Positions 23,066 to 37,400 of a stretch of DNA of 64,000 nucleotides are shown in pieces. The notes beneath the pieces are model-generated. The model searched no databases, was not told the DNA's origin, and saw nothing but the letters and a program-made list of their open reading frames with translations. The translations under genes were made by a program, and so were the position numbers. Source of the DNA: Monomorium pharaonis (Eukaryota; Arthropoda; Insecta; Hymenoptera; Formicidae); contig NC_050468.1 in NCBI RefSeq assembly GCF_013373865.1, positions 21,160,774 through 21,224,773 of the forward strand, in the 5' to 3' direction. Every line of letters starts with the position of its first letter. The first letter of the stretch is position 1.

Positions 23066-26000
23066 GGGCGCTCTCTTTCTCTTTTAATTTTTCACAGCCC
23101 TCCTCGACGCGATCTCGACGGTTCAGTCAGTCCGCCGTCAGTCGACGGTACGACGACAGCTCGTGCTGCTAGTAGATATTCGGTGTACTTTATCTTCTCG
23201 TGTTCACGCTGCGAAACTGAAGAAAAGCGTGAACCACTGTGTCACGTTAACGTGATCCGGTTAGACGATATATGTAAATTGGGTATTTGGCCGAAATATG
23301 CCGGATTGTAGTTAATACAGTTGATCGAGAGAGATAATTGGAAAAATTGAATTTACTTTTTTAATACCGTTGATTCTGAAACGATTTTTTTATACAGTTG
23401 ATTGAAGCGATTGATTTTACTTATATATATAAATAAAATTTATTCAATTGGCCCGGCGTCACTCTCTCGCTTTACGTTTTTTTAGTTTTCAAAAATTACT
23501 TATATAGTTATCCATCTCCCGATTGTCACACACTCTTTACGCGAACTGTGTTGGAAGATGAATGGATTTTAAAATGCTAATTGCAAGTTAAAACGTTGGG
23601 TATATATGTATATTGATAACATTTTTGTGCGGTATATTTAACTATAATTAAACACTCGATTATCAGTGCGAAATCATTCACATCCGAGATCAATAATCGA
23701 TTGCGTTGATTCGTAATCGCGGTTTACCTGACGAATTTTGTCTGGCGCGAAAAAACGCCGCGTGAGAAACGCGTTATCAACAAAGAAAACTTTTCACGTG
23801 AAACATGATTGTGTTGAAAAGCCCCATACACTATGGCCTGCCACCGCCATCGCCATCCCGACCGTGGTCCAGCGTACTCCGCGCCGGGGGCGACAATCGG
23901 CGACCTCGTCGTCGTGGACGAAGAGTCGCGTGTGGTGCACGCGTCATGCAATTGCGAGACCAGGTCATCGCAAAAGTAAGATTTTATCCCGGGCGAAGCC
24001 CACGAGTCTTAGAAATCATGCCATTGCATTCCGTGCGTTAGTGATTTCCGTGGTCGTTATTCTGGCAAACAAGTTGAGCCCAGAAGGCGAGTCGATTTTT
24101 TAATTCTCATGCGTGACTGTTACATTTATTTATCGCTTACGGGCTATAATCGATGCTTTCGCCCCATCAATATGATATCTTTAAAGTATTATAATTTCAT
24201 AAAGTCCAATAGAGAGAGCTATTATTGTTATTCGGAATGTATTTTACCGTTGTGTCTTGTAACTCATTTTTCGAATAGATGCCATATTGAAATCAATTTT
24301 TTCTTAGCAAATATAGCAATCAGAAATTTCCTTTTTTCCAAAACTTTTAAAAAAACTTTTAATATTAAGTCAAAACACACAATTACGTGCACGTTATTCG
24401 TGTCCTGCGCACTTTTCTTTGAAATTAGGAACACTTATACATAATTTTTTTAATATACAATTTTACGATACTTTCTATGGATGTTAAAGTATATGTAAAA
24501 ATCACTTAATATAACTTGTGCATATTTGTAAGTAATGAAAAATAATTTCACAAACACGAATGACTCATCGTGTGATTAAACAATGAAGATTTAATTTAAA
24601 TTGATTTACTTAAAGTTTACTGGAAAATAAATGAGTACTGCTTTTTTTATACATGTGTTATATTTATATGATTATAAGATATTACTATATCTATATTTAT
24701 TTTTGATGTTATCTTTATATTTTATTTTTGCAAAGAGATTACTTGGAAAAGATAATTATGTCAGTTATTTTTATCAAGAAAAATTAATTGTGTAATTGTT
24801 AAAGAATTCATCCTTGAAATAAAATCCTACGTTATGTGATATGTATAGTAAAAATAGTGTAAATGAGTAATTTTTTCTATTGCTTTTAAAATCGCTTGAA
24901 GTACAACAAACTTTATATATTCGTGTCTCAGAACTTTTTTTTACTTTTACTTTTGCTTATAAACATACATTCAATTTTAAGTAATTTTTTTATTTTGATA
25001 AGTTATCAGGCAAATTTTGTTATAATATGAATTTATCACATTTAAATTCGTAACATAGCAAATTAGATTTTGATTAGAAGAAACAGATCGTAGAGACAAG
25101 TACAACTTTTGTAGGAGATAATTGAGGTGAACAACGATCGTTAGTCGAATTAATCACATGCTTTTCTTCGAGGATAATCAAGATTTATGATAACAGCATA
25201 CTAAAAGCAACACGCAAATCCGTATCGAGTAGGGAAAGTCACATTAATGGCGTACGACATTATGAATACGCGCATATTTTGAATATATTAGCACGCAAAG
25301 GCACAAAATTATCACATTGCATTAATTACAATTTGAGATAAAACAAAATTAAGTTATTCAAAATTGTTTTTTAACATTTTCTACTGCGTATTGATCGCGG
25401 TGTTCTGCGCAGCTCTCTTACATTCGAATTTAGTTGAACTATTGACCCTAATTCGGTGACAAAATTGCAATTTGGCCATGCAGTACATTTCATCTTTACT
25501 TTATCTTCTATAAATGTAATTCCATTTCCATTTCAAACTTTTTATATATATGATAAAAGATTAATAGGAGTTTTAAAATAATCGCTAATACTATAAGATT
25601 AAAAAGAAAAAGATAACCAAATAATTTTATCTCTTTTAAAATTTATAAATATTTGTTTACGCGTAATTATATAATTTCCCATGTAATGCATCTATATATG
25701 AAAATTTTTATTTGAAGTTATTTTGTGATTGTTTAAAAATTTAAAATAATAATATTAAAAAAAAAAACATATATTTATGATTAAAAATATATTATATTTA
25801 TCAGATGTCTTTGCCTTGATTTACATAAATTCTTATGCGTGTTCATTACCTGCATTGTTTATCGCATACAAGCTGTAATAGATATTCTTGTTTCACTAAT
25901 AGTACAGTAGTATAATTAAGCATTAAAATGAATTGACACGTACTCACTTGTAATACTAATCTATGCGCACTTTGTTTACATTGTTCGAAAGTACATTACA

Positions 26001-29000
26001 GAACCCAGAAATAATTCCTATCTCACGTTGATGAGAGTACCTCTGTTCTTTTACCATCGTTACGTATTTTTAGACACGTAATTACGGTGAATGCTGCATG
26101 ACATGAATTTTGTTAAAAGAAAATCGAAAATGTTTTAAAACGCTTTACAACGCATACATATTCAGTAACATTTTAAATTATATTTTCTTAATACGATGTG
26201 GATGGCAATGTCAGTCAATTAGTATAACCGCATAAGGGCGTCGAAGCGAATTTTTCTAGCTCAGCTATGCGTCAACTTTTTCAGACTAAAAAGGAGACTT
26301 GCTGAGCGAGCGATACTACAAAAGCTGTAGATAGGATTAAGATTAATGTACATGTTGATGCACGCGTAAATTTCGATTAAAAAATGGTGTTTATTCGAAT
26401 TATGAAATTTTCTTTAAAGCTTTCGACATCTAAAATGTATAAAATCCAATTTATCAAATTAAGCTTTTATTTTGTAATAGTGTTGCATATCTGCTGTCTA
26501 TTTTATGATTTAAAATTCGCAGAACGCTTTGTGGAAAGTAGTAAATAATAGTAGTAGATAAAATGATTTCTATTTTATTCTTTAAAACCTTCTATTTTTG
26601 TTCTAATTTTTTGTCGTTGATTTAATGAGATTGAAATAAGTGGAATATAGAGCGTACCCAATTATAGTTCTTAGCAACGCATTAACCAAGTTTAACTTAA
26701 AAAAAATTAAAAATTTTGATTTTATATATTGCTATCCATTATACAATAATAATTAATTCAATAATATAAACACATTACTACATGGCGTAAATAATTGTTA
26801 TAAAAAATGTAATATATGAATTTAATAATTTTTAATTTCTTGAGCAGTGTGTTTAAATTAAATATATTCATGTAGAACAATTACAAAATTGCATTTTACA
26901 TTAAAAAAAAGTAAAAAGTTAATTAGAATTAAAAAAAAAACGACTTTATATCAATGTTAATTATTTTATCGCGTTGATTAGATCAAATCAATTATTCTCT
27001 GGTAGATAGCTATCACATGAATAATAAATTGTGTTTATGAATAATATCGTACTATTGCGTGGCATACTATTGCATTTTTGATTTGTGTCTACATTTAGTT
27101 AAAAAATAATAGTTAAAATAATAGTTTTAAAAAATTGAATGTAATCAAAGCTATTATTCTAAAAATACATAATATATACGATATCCATTAGTATCATTTT
27201 GATATATTGGCAATTAATTATTTTATTTATCGCAAATTTGATGGTAATTGCAAGTTTTATTTTTAACATTAAAGTCGATAGATTATTACGAGTTTTTTGA
27301 TTCATGAAATAAAGAATCGATTAAGCTATTATATTTTATTTGATCTCGAAATAGATTTATATTTAATACTATTATTTATTAATTGAGGCCAATAATTTTT
27401 ATATTTTAACTGATAATATTGATTTTTAGTGAAGATGATATCAATCTTTAAAAGAAGTCATCGAATTTCCCATGGATACATCGTGAGAAAGCAAAATCAA
27501 CCGTGCACTATGTGATCACTATTTCTGTTTATGATGAGCATGATGCGTGGCGCGATGCGTCCACGACAGCTGATACGTACAAAGGGAGAAACGCAAGATA
27601 ATTCATGTGAGATGATTCGAACAACATTGTCATACGCGATCGAATCTCGTATCCGCGTTTCGCCAGCCAGCACTTCCGTGCAATTATATAACTCGAAATA
27701 GAATTCCGAATAATTCATCATCTCTCTCGCACGTGGCACGTGTTTTTGAGCACTTAGTTATCGCTTCTGTCATCTATCATTCGTGATTTTGACACGTCAC
27801 GTGTTTTATATCTTCATGATATTTTTATATTATATCTTCATGAATTATTAATAGGATTACAATTGGTTTCGCATGAGAGGCATTACAAGTTTGTCTCTTT
27901 GCAGACGAGAAATTTAATACCGACAGTATTTATTTGATTAGTAATTAATTATTTACTTGAGTATTAACTATATTGAGCACTAACAACAGCTTTTAATACT
28001 TAAAACAAAAGTAATTAATATACCACTAACTAAATAAACAGTTAGTATTAAATATCTCAGGAAATTTTTTATCTCTATCCGGGAAGGTGGAATTACTGAT
28101 TTTCTGGTTGCATATGCGTACTTTCTTCACGAAGAAAGGACTAAAAAGATATAAGTAGGCCACTGTTTTCAGGCTACTCTATATACTCGTTCGAGTGTAT
28201 TTAGAATTGTGCCCCTTGTTTATTGTGAGATAAAAGTGAAGATGGTTGAGAAGCGTCCTAAAAAAGAATGCAACACTCGCTTATGTTTTGAAATCGTATC
28301 TCAAAATTATTTCACGCGGATGTTATATTTTCCAAGATCCTCAGACATTTGGAAAATATTTTTAATCCTAACATGTAGACGTCAAAATAGTTTGTTTTTT
28401 AATCTAAGAATTATCGCGTAAGTATTGAACTATTTTGACTTGAGGCAGGAATAAGTTACTTCTTATCAACACATATTTTGTTTGATAGATATTTTTCTGT
28501 TATTTTAATATAAAGAACCGATTACTGAAACGCTTAAGTAAACGGTGTATTCACTTGTACATCGCGCAATGCATTCAGTTTGCCTTGAAAGCCACAATTA
28601 AAAAGCTGCAGAGCCTCTGCTCACTGCTCCTTTCTTCTCGTCGTATCTCTTTCCCTCGTGGTCAGGTGCAATCTTCTTTTCAGCAAATGAAAGGTTCTAT
28701 TTTAAGTCATCACAGCTCTAAGGCAGGATAGGAAAATTGTACTGCGTTGTTAATAGCGCTCGTTGTTTTATACGCTCGCACGATCAATTTTCTCAACGAC
28801 CGCGGTAGTACATTGTAAACTATCTTTTTCCAAGGATAATTGCAGGATGTCGCCTTTTGCATACTCCATACTCTCGTTGGAGAAGTTCTTTAAAGTGTAT
28901 GCTGATGAGTGTTTTTTTTTTAATTTTAATGTTTGAATCTCAATGTCTATTTTCTTGTTATAATGAAGTTTCTAGTGTATTAAAACACAACATATTGATG

Positions 29001-31153
29001 TACATTTTATTTTTTTATTTATTCTTTATCAATGGTGATAAGAATTTACTTTTTCTTTAAATACTTTTATTATGTAAAAATGTAAAATACATTGAATATT
29101 TAAAATTGTTAATTGTTGAAAGAGTTTGAAAAATTTGTAAAGTTTTAAACGCTTGAAAATGTATCTTTTTGAAGTCTCGAATGTCTAAAAAAATCTTTTT
29201 TTTTAAAGTGCTTGGGTGTCGTAAATTAAAAAAAAAATTATTTGTGTTTGTATATAAAAACAGAAAATAACTTGAAATAATAGTATGAAAAAGTTACAAA
29301 AAGAATGATATAGTTTTTAAATAAGAGGCAGGATTTTTAATATTTTTACAATTAAAAAAAAAAATCTTGGTTTCAAATAACATATTTGAAACAATTCGTT
29401 ATTCAAAGTGACTCGATATATTGTGAATCCATCAATCAATTATAAACAAAAATTACATATTAAACGTTTGGTGAAAAAAAAAATTGTACAAATTGAAATT
29501 TTATGGAGACTACTTTCAAGACATGATCCACTATTTTATTTGCGATGATTACAATATATCTATATTTAATTTCGATAGCACGATTTTTCATTTGTTGACG
29601 CGCAGATTCTAAACGATCGAAGTGCAATTTTTACGCTCAATATCGTATTTACACGTGCCAAAAATGCTTTCGAGAACAATTCACTTTGTATCCTCGAGTA
29701 TCCTTGAATTTCAAGGGACCAGAAAGGGTTTGCCCTATCGTTCGCTTTGCATATAGCGAAGTGCACTTACTACGAAGGGGCCAGTTGCATTTTTTTCGTT
29801 GCGCATTAAGAGAGGGGTAGCCTTGAGCGCACGGTCGCCTATTGATTTTGAGGGTTCGCTTTCTGCGTGACCGTGCGTCAACGTGGGGATTCGCGCTCTT
29901 CGTATCCTTGATATTTACGATGCACTTTATTAATAAAAGAGCCACCACTCCGTAACACGCGCGGAAGCCTACGTGCGACTAAACGATGCGTGGAAATGTC
30001 TCGCTGCGTTATATATACGGAAAGCAATATAAAACAGGACTATAAATTCCATTGTGATGTACTAACTTGTGTCAATAAATGGGATTATCACTTATATGCG
30101 TATTACATAAACGTGTATAAAATGCGTATTTCATATCGTTAAAAAACGATACTTTAAGTACATTTATGTATTAACTTTTAATTTAAATCATTAACTTTAA
30201 AAATGTCAAAAGTTTCTATCTGTATTGTATTATCAAATATTTTATATAGGTATACATATTTGTCAGTTTTACTGTAATTAGATAAATATTATAACTAATA
30301 TACTTATTAGCATAATGCAATTATTCTTGATACTCAAAATAATAAAGCTAGAAAAATGAAGAATTTCAGCGATTTATTTCTTGAATAAAAAATTTATATA
30401 AGACTTTTATGGATAAGCATTATTTTTGGGGTATTTTTTTTTCAAGAATTTTGGTTAAAAATTAATTGGAAAATTAACAAGATGAAATTAATGCTTTACA
30501 AAAATTTTATTGTGTTGAGAATCAAAGGTTAAATTTCCGGAAGCGGATAGTCTTTGTCTCTCTATACTTTACTTTTCCAGGGCAGAGTTGTTTGTACTGT
30601 CGACAAAGATTCCTCGGATGGCTGTAATAAACTTTCGAATTGAGCGTTTGTGCGATAGCAATTTTATTCGGTAGCTTATAAACACAACATTGTCTTCAAG
30701 TATAATACGACTGTACTTTCCAGCGTTCCGTGCCGTTCACCGTGGTTGTCACGATGCCTCAATTATCTTCAGGGGGGGGTGGGGAGACGAATAAAGGCTT
30801 ATCCGTATTTCCCTGTCATGGAGCTGGTATTGACGTAATTTCGTGGCAACAATCCTTTGTTAGCGCTTTCACTGCAAATTATTAATGCCGTCTGTTTGAC
30901 GGTTTTTGTTTGTAGCAGAAATTGACCGAAAGTGAAAAGAGGAAGTAGGCACCAAGTTCCGCGCCTTGTTAATTGATAATTTCGTGGATTATAACTCGAA
31001 GAATCGGCGAATAGCGTGATTCTTGGAGATTTTGGGGGACTCTTAGCTTCGAAAAAGAATTTTCTACGATAAGAGTTTCAAAGTATAAACTTAGTTTGTT
31101 AGCGTACTTATTCCCTAGTATACGCCTGTTAAATAAGGATTGTTATTTTTCAG
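20952..31153 (+). other. Slingshot intron 1 (about 10.2 kb)
   Basis: It begins with a CpG-rich stretch to about 21660 carrying (CGT)n at 21001-21025 and a GA tract at 21281-21300. Further GC-rich islands lie at about 22880-23260 (GA tract 23021-23062) and 23740-24010. A long AT-rich stretch, about 24100-28600, shows no feature I can support. There are mildly GC-richer patches near 27490-27740 and 29560-29990, the latter with a short CGCACGGTC/GACCGTGCG hairpin at about 29830-29876. No gene was seen inside. Confidence 0.6.
22880..23260 (+). promoter_or_regulatory. CpG/GA-rich island in ssh intron 1, possible alternative promoter
   Basis: A GC-rich island in AT-rich intron with a 40-bp (GA)n tract (23021-23062), followed by TTCAGTCAGTCC near 23122, which matches the arthropod initiator TCAGT. 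It resembles the main ssh promoter in composition. No convincing coding exon was found directly downstream. Confidence 0.35.
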
Positions 31154-31209
31154 GATTCAGGAGCAGGCGCACCGGCTGACGACGAGGACACTACGAGAAG
31201 TTGTAAAAG
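31154..31209 (+). CDS. ssh: Slingshot protein phosphatase, second coding exon
   Basis: A 56-nt exon between acceptor TTTTTCAG and donor GTAAGT. In phase 0 from exon 1 it encodes DSGAGAPADDEDTTRSCK plus two bases (AG). The acidic, Ser-rich content fits the variable region between MALVTVQRSP and the conserved phosphatase N-domain of Slingshot. The next exon should complete an Arg or Ser codon; I could not find it before 64000, so intron 2 would exceed 32 kb. Confidence 0.72.
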
Positions 31210-34200
31210 GTAAGTTTACACAAGTGGTAAATAATTATTAGTTTTTGATACAAAAATATTGTGCGCTCTTTCTGCCGAACGACATAAATTTAATAAATCC
31301 AAAAAAGCAATCGTTAATAAGAATTTATTATCAAATTTATTACAAGAACTGATTCGGTAAATAACTTATACGTAAATGTGTAACTTATACATAAATGAAT
31401 ACAACACGTATTTTAAATTGCACATTATTTTTGCAATAACGTAAGTCTTTGCGCCAAGCGGTTTTCAAAAAGGCGAGGGGACACCTTATAAACGGATACG
31501 CGTATGCAGCTTCAATGGCGATAAGATCAAATCGCAAGGCCGCACCATTAAGCGTGTCGAGATCAGGGGAGCTCTCCGGGTGCTCATCTTGCGCGCGGAA
31601 TGTTCTCGGCTGATTTTCTCGTTTGTGTCAGCGCATAGTTGCTCCGACTACCAAGCTTGAAAAGCGCAAAATGAAGCGGAATTCAACACGAGCGTTAATA
31701 AGTCGCGATAAGGACATCGCGAACGATGTCCCTTGCCAGTCTCCGGACTAGCAGCAATCTCTACTTAGCGAATAATTTCTCGCTTTATCAACCACTGACG
31801 CGCAGTAGGATCGGCTCTCACAATCGTCAGTTCCGATGAAAATTCTTGTTGAGATTTCTTTTGCGAAAACCGCACGGGACATTTCGAATTCTTTATCCTC
31901 TAGTAATTAACTCTCACGAATCTAAGACGATATCGCATGGCGCGCGGCGGATGGAGGATCGGTTTTATCATCGGATACCCGACGCCAAGCGCTTTTATTG
32001 CATCTTCTTGCTGGGTGTTTATATTCTTGGAGACAGGTATCGGGATACTGCCACGATCGGTTTTATCGATATGCGAATGGACATCTAATCTGAAATTAGT
32101 TTACTTTATGCGTGTCTTCGAGATTTTATTTTCAGAACGGTAATTTCTTTAAGGCCTTTAAGGCCTGATGCAGTTTGTTTATTTCTATGTTACTAATGCA
32201 TTATTTTTTGATACAATAAAATCTTTCACGTTATATTTGAATATAATGCAGTAAAAATAATAATTGCTGCAAATGTGTATTGATGACGCATGTTGCAATA
32301 AAAATATAAATATTTTATATTTTTAGTAACCTACAAAATATTACGTTTATTGTTATTTTTAATGAAATTTTAATATATTAGAAAGATCAGTAATTAGTTT
32401 TAATTTTTTAGCTACTTTGATTGACCTACTATAACTTTGAAAACAAAACTGGTAGCTGTTTTCACTCGTTTCCACTTGTTTTTCTGAATCGCGGTTTAAC
32501 AATACGACTGTTAATTTGTTTTTAATATTCTTTCTTGCTATTAAAAATACACGGCAATATTTTCTATTATATAAAAATACGCACATATGTATACTTGGCG
32601 AGAGTTTGCGTTATCATTTCTTGAATAATAAAATGTGAATAAAATAATTAAATTCTTCATCAGCACCGTAAACAGTGGATCTAGATTTTAAAGCCAAAGT
32701 TACAAGATAAAAACGATAAGTATAATAAACTTTTTATGAAGCAATTTTATTTGCGCCAACGATCGGCGATCTCTTCCCGGCGAAAGGCACCCGAATTCAC
32801 GATTGATCGCGCTCCTCCCGTGGAATCGTGTCGGTTCAGCAGGAAATAAGTTGCGAGAAACGCGAGGAGGCGTTATTTAATCAACGACGAAAATGAGTTC
32901 CGACGTTTCCTGGGTGGAAGCGCGTCCTCACTTCCTCCTTCGAGTGATCGCTGTGACTCGTCCGATTCACAACTTTCGTCTTCGACAAAGGAAAGTCACG
33001 GCTGATGCGCGAGTTTTCCGCATGCGGACGCAGCGCGATGCGTTTCCAACTGTTACTTGTGCGTAAATGAACGTGTACGCGCGGGAAATCTCCACGGAAA
33101 CTCCGATTCACTCTCCTACTCTCCGGGCGATCGTCGTCGCGCGGAGAGAGAAGGAGCTTCGCTCTTTAATCGTCCGACTTTCTACGTCCGCGTTTGCGTA
33201 ACATCTCTCGCTTCGCGCGCGGATCGTAAAGAAGTTACGCGGGAGACGTAATCGAAGTTGCTTGTATGGATGGGAAAAAAAAAGGAGAGAAAAACGCTCT
33301 CCCGCGTGCGCGTCGCAAGCGGATATTAAGGTATTCCAGCTCTAACGAGGGTCGCGAGGATCGTTACGAGAGTTTTTTAATCGCGGATATTGCTCTCGGG
33401 ATGAAATCTCGGAATCATTCCATATCGTGAATCCGATTTTTTCACATAAATGAATAGCGGGACAGACGGAAGGGATTTCTATATACAGATCGTTGCAGGA
33501 TAAAATTACAACCGTGGATTGTTTGAACGATCAAGGGGAAAGTTTCTTTGATAAAAATTACGATTTTCAATAGCTTCGATGGATCGAAAGTAAGAAGCAG
33601 ATAAATCTCACGGAAGTAGATAGACAATGAAATCGTAATGTTCAGTTAACTTTAAATGTGAATCTCACTTTGATAAAACTTTTACTTTGGTTGCAATATT
33701 GAAATATGGAGAACCGCAATATTTAATAATTTCCTCTTTTTTCAAGAAAAAATTCAAAATTTATAAAAAAATGTTAGAATCAACTACAAGATACAATCTT
33801 GATTGCATATAAGTGTGAATTTCTCGTAATTTCCATTATTGTTAAAATAATATTATATTCTGCGCTGTGCGCGAATCCAAAGTACTGTTGATCATGGCGA
33901 TACATCACGAATTGATGTGCTATTCTACCTCTATATGGAAAAGTCGATTTGCAAGCAATCAACGTTGTAATATAATACCCTCAATTCTTGCGTCTAGCAT
34001 GGACTGATGGTCGCTATTTTTGGCTAGATTGTTCGCAAGGCATTTCAGTGGGGCACGTATCCGATACACGACCTTTAGTCTGGCTAAAGTTCAGGCTGCC
34101 AGCGCCAAGTCGTGCGATGCTGTTCTGCCAGAGAGGCAGGGAGAAATGTTGACTCACGCGATGCAACAAAACCATCAAATATTAAGAGGATCCCTAATGA

Positions 34201-34328
34201 AAACTTAAAATTCCGTTGTTTCACCGTCGTTTGTTTACCATACAGACTTTGTTATACCTACAGTTATTAATTAATGCATATATCTATATATAATTCAGTG
34301 AAAGAACAAAATTTCGTAACTTTACGTG

Positions 34329-34493
34329 TATACTAAAAAAAAGTTGTCAATTTGACTAAATTTTTCAGCTTTATTAAATTTTTTAAATTCAAGTATTTAT
34401 ATGTTTAATTTAAGTACATAAAATATATAAAATACATAAAATACTTGAATTGAAGTTCAAGTTAGTTAAATGAATAATTTTTTCCCATTGTAT
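34329..34493. mobile_element. AT-rich foldback element, family A copy 1
   Basis: Inverted arms carry CAATTTGACTAAATTTTTCA-like sequence on the left and a related right arm, with TTCAAGTATTT inner blocks on both sides. Related copies are at 45147-45361 and 52671-52822. Confidence 0.45.
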
Positions 34494-37400
34494 AATTAAT
34501 TTAATTATTAAAAGTTAAAAAAACATTTTACCAAACATTTGTTAACAGCTCTTACATCTTTGGATGGCGAGTATTAAATCATCTACTTCTTTAGTCTAAA
34601 TTACTCTGGCAAATTACTTTAGATCGGAAACATCCATCAAGGTGTTCCGTTAAATTCATTATCTTCGACAAACAAAATGCGCAAACGTATCAATTACAGA
34701 ACGTAAACAGTGCCAAAGTAATTAAACTGACACATCGTGGTACTGATCTAGATTTATAATTGCAATTAAGTTCAGCCCTCTTTGCCTTAAGAAGCAGAAG
34801 CGTCTAGTATAGGTACTACACAACCAATAGTGCAATTATCGTTAATTGCGATCTCAAATCACGGACGACGCTTATTTTAGAACTGCAGTATAATGACTTG
34901 AATCTCATGGGTGGATCTAGCGCCATTCATTTGTTTAGTATAACCTTTAAAATTTTTGATGAAACGATAAAAATTAATGTCCTAAATGGATATTTTTTAA
35001 AAATATTTCTTATTATATTTTTTAAAATATTGAGTTATATATATAATTAAACATTTATATCACTGTTTAAACATTGAACTTGTTATTCGAATTTGTTATA
35101 TATAAAATACGAGCTGAATACTTTTTTTGCAACTATTTTGGAAAACGTTTTTATGATTTTTAATTATTGATATATTACTTAGCAATGGGTTTATCCAATT
35201 TTTAATATTTTAATATTTACATCCTAACATGATCTGGAACAAGTATTACTTCAATTTGTATATGAAATTCGTGCATTTGTTTTGTTATTTGTATAAAAAG
35301 CATCGCACATACATATGTCTTTCCTCAGTAATGGACGATATATTTTTCCTCCAATGTTATCAAAAACTTTGGATTTATGCTTATCAATTTATAATTTAGA
35401 TACACTAATATAATATAATAACAATAATATAATAACAATTTAATACTCAGATACACTTCGAGTAAACTTTCCATATTTTTAAAGTAGCGTGACGATAAAT
35501 TCTACTCTAGAACAAGTGATTAGGACACATTATGTTGGTGTTTTCGTATAAATTGGAATAGTGGCAGTAAGAAATATATCTTCTCCCGAATGCAGTTTAT
35601 TTCACGATGTCTCGACGACACAGCACAACAACACAGGGTTTACGATGTACTTTCACGTTCCATGTGACCTACCATAGATTTAGAACCCGACCGCAAACTC
35701 ATTAGTATCCGTCACGGGGTGGACGTTGCTCTATCTACGTCCGGCAAATCTCCATAATTTTCTGCACGCCTCCTCGCCTTCGCCAGGAGGAAAACTTCGA
35801 TCGCTCATCATAAGAAAAAGAAAGGGACGTCCGGTGTTTACCGTCAGCCTACGATCTTCCAAGTGGATTGATGCCCCTAATTTTCTCCGTCACCTGATGG
35901 CGCTCGTCATCGAACGGACGTGTATAATCGTGCAATTATTACACAGTCGTAGAGAGTCGCGCGGTACTTCGCCGCCTTTAAGGCATTATCTCCAATTACG
36001 TAGCGCTTGCGGTTTCAATATACATCGCGCCAGTTACAATGCAATACGTGTATCCAGTTCCGCGCTTGTTAACACACGTTAACGTTTCAAATTCGCTAAA
36101 AAGCGAATTAACGCTCCGGTCGATCGGGTTACGTTTTAAGTCGCGTTTGTATGCACCTTGAATGGCGCATACAAACTTGAATATCATCTCCGAACGCGCG
36201 GAGAGAAGCTGGGGGTCGTCTCGTAAGAATCTCTGACGGACCGCTCCCGGGACCGACCCGAAGCCGACCGAAGGCGGTCTACCTTGAACGGGATTCCCGG
36301 TCGTTCGTAAATTTCACTAACAAAGAGTCACGAGACTCGTGAGGATAATAGCCGGATATACACGTATTTTCTCTCGCTATAACTTGGATAATGCCGCATA
36401 CACGCTACTCGTTAATTTCGCGAGTTCCGATAGTTTTTTGTACGAGAGAAAATAAATGCGGAAAATATAGCATACGTTATTTCCTGTCTCTGCATTTCTT
36501 ATTCTGCTTTTAACTGTGTACTTTCTCCGGTATTCGGTACTACCGATTAGCTTTCGAAACCGATTCGATATCGTTATTAGGGTTATTATTTTGCGAATTG
36601 TACAAATAGTCCTACGCGACAACTTTTCCTTCTAAGATTAACTTTAATTCGTTGTAACTTGTTTTTCTGAGCTATTAATTTCCAGTGCGTTTGAAAAATA
36701 AAAATAATTTTAATTATCTGAGACATTTATTAATTACAAATTGTAATATAACAGAAATACAGAAATATATAAAATTAATAGCTTTTATTTATTGATTTTT
36801 TAAATGACTTAAAAAAATATTAGTTTTTAAACAATTTTAAAATTAATATATGTATACTCCCTTTTATTATTCGACAAATTTGATTTGACCTACTTCAATT
36901 TAATTATGCTATAAAACTTAATATTTTTAGTTATAAATGCCACTTTGAGGAATTTTGACTATTTTTTAAGTCACATTAGTATCTGACAGCTCCAACATTG
37001 GTAATATTGATTGTAGTTGCATTAATATGTACATATTTTTGTTTTAATCAACGTTCTTTATAATCCTTACTGATTTATGTGTTTTTCAAGAGTTTCGCAT
37101 GGGATACGTAACCCTGAACCATATTTCAGTCAAGCATTTCGAGCGAGCGCGAACAATGCGGTCTTGTGCAATTTGAGATTGGATCACGCTCCGAAACTTG
37201 CTAATTGGTTTCATGTCTTGCAACATACATCGACCAATTGTTCTTGATCGAAGTTCGTAAAAAGTCCCACGCGAGAATGCTCTTGACAACATAAAATTAT
37301 TATATTTATGACAGAGCAAGCATATCTGTTTGAAAATTCCAGTACACTTATTCAATTTATAGGAAAAAAATTCATTTTATTTTTTATTGATAATTTACAA

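Noticed and set aside
22787..23311. 174-residue plus-strand frame
   Set aside because: It contains a long (RE)n run from the GA microsatellite and no recognisable domain.
35726..36082. 118-residue plus-strand frame in a GC-rich patch
   Set aside because: No family resemblance, splice or promoter context; likely chance in stop-poor DNA.
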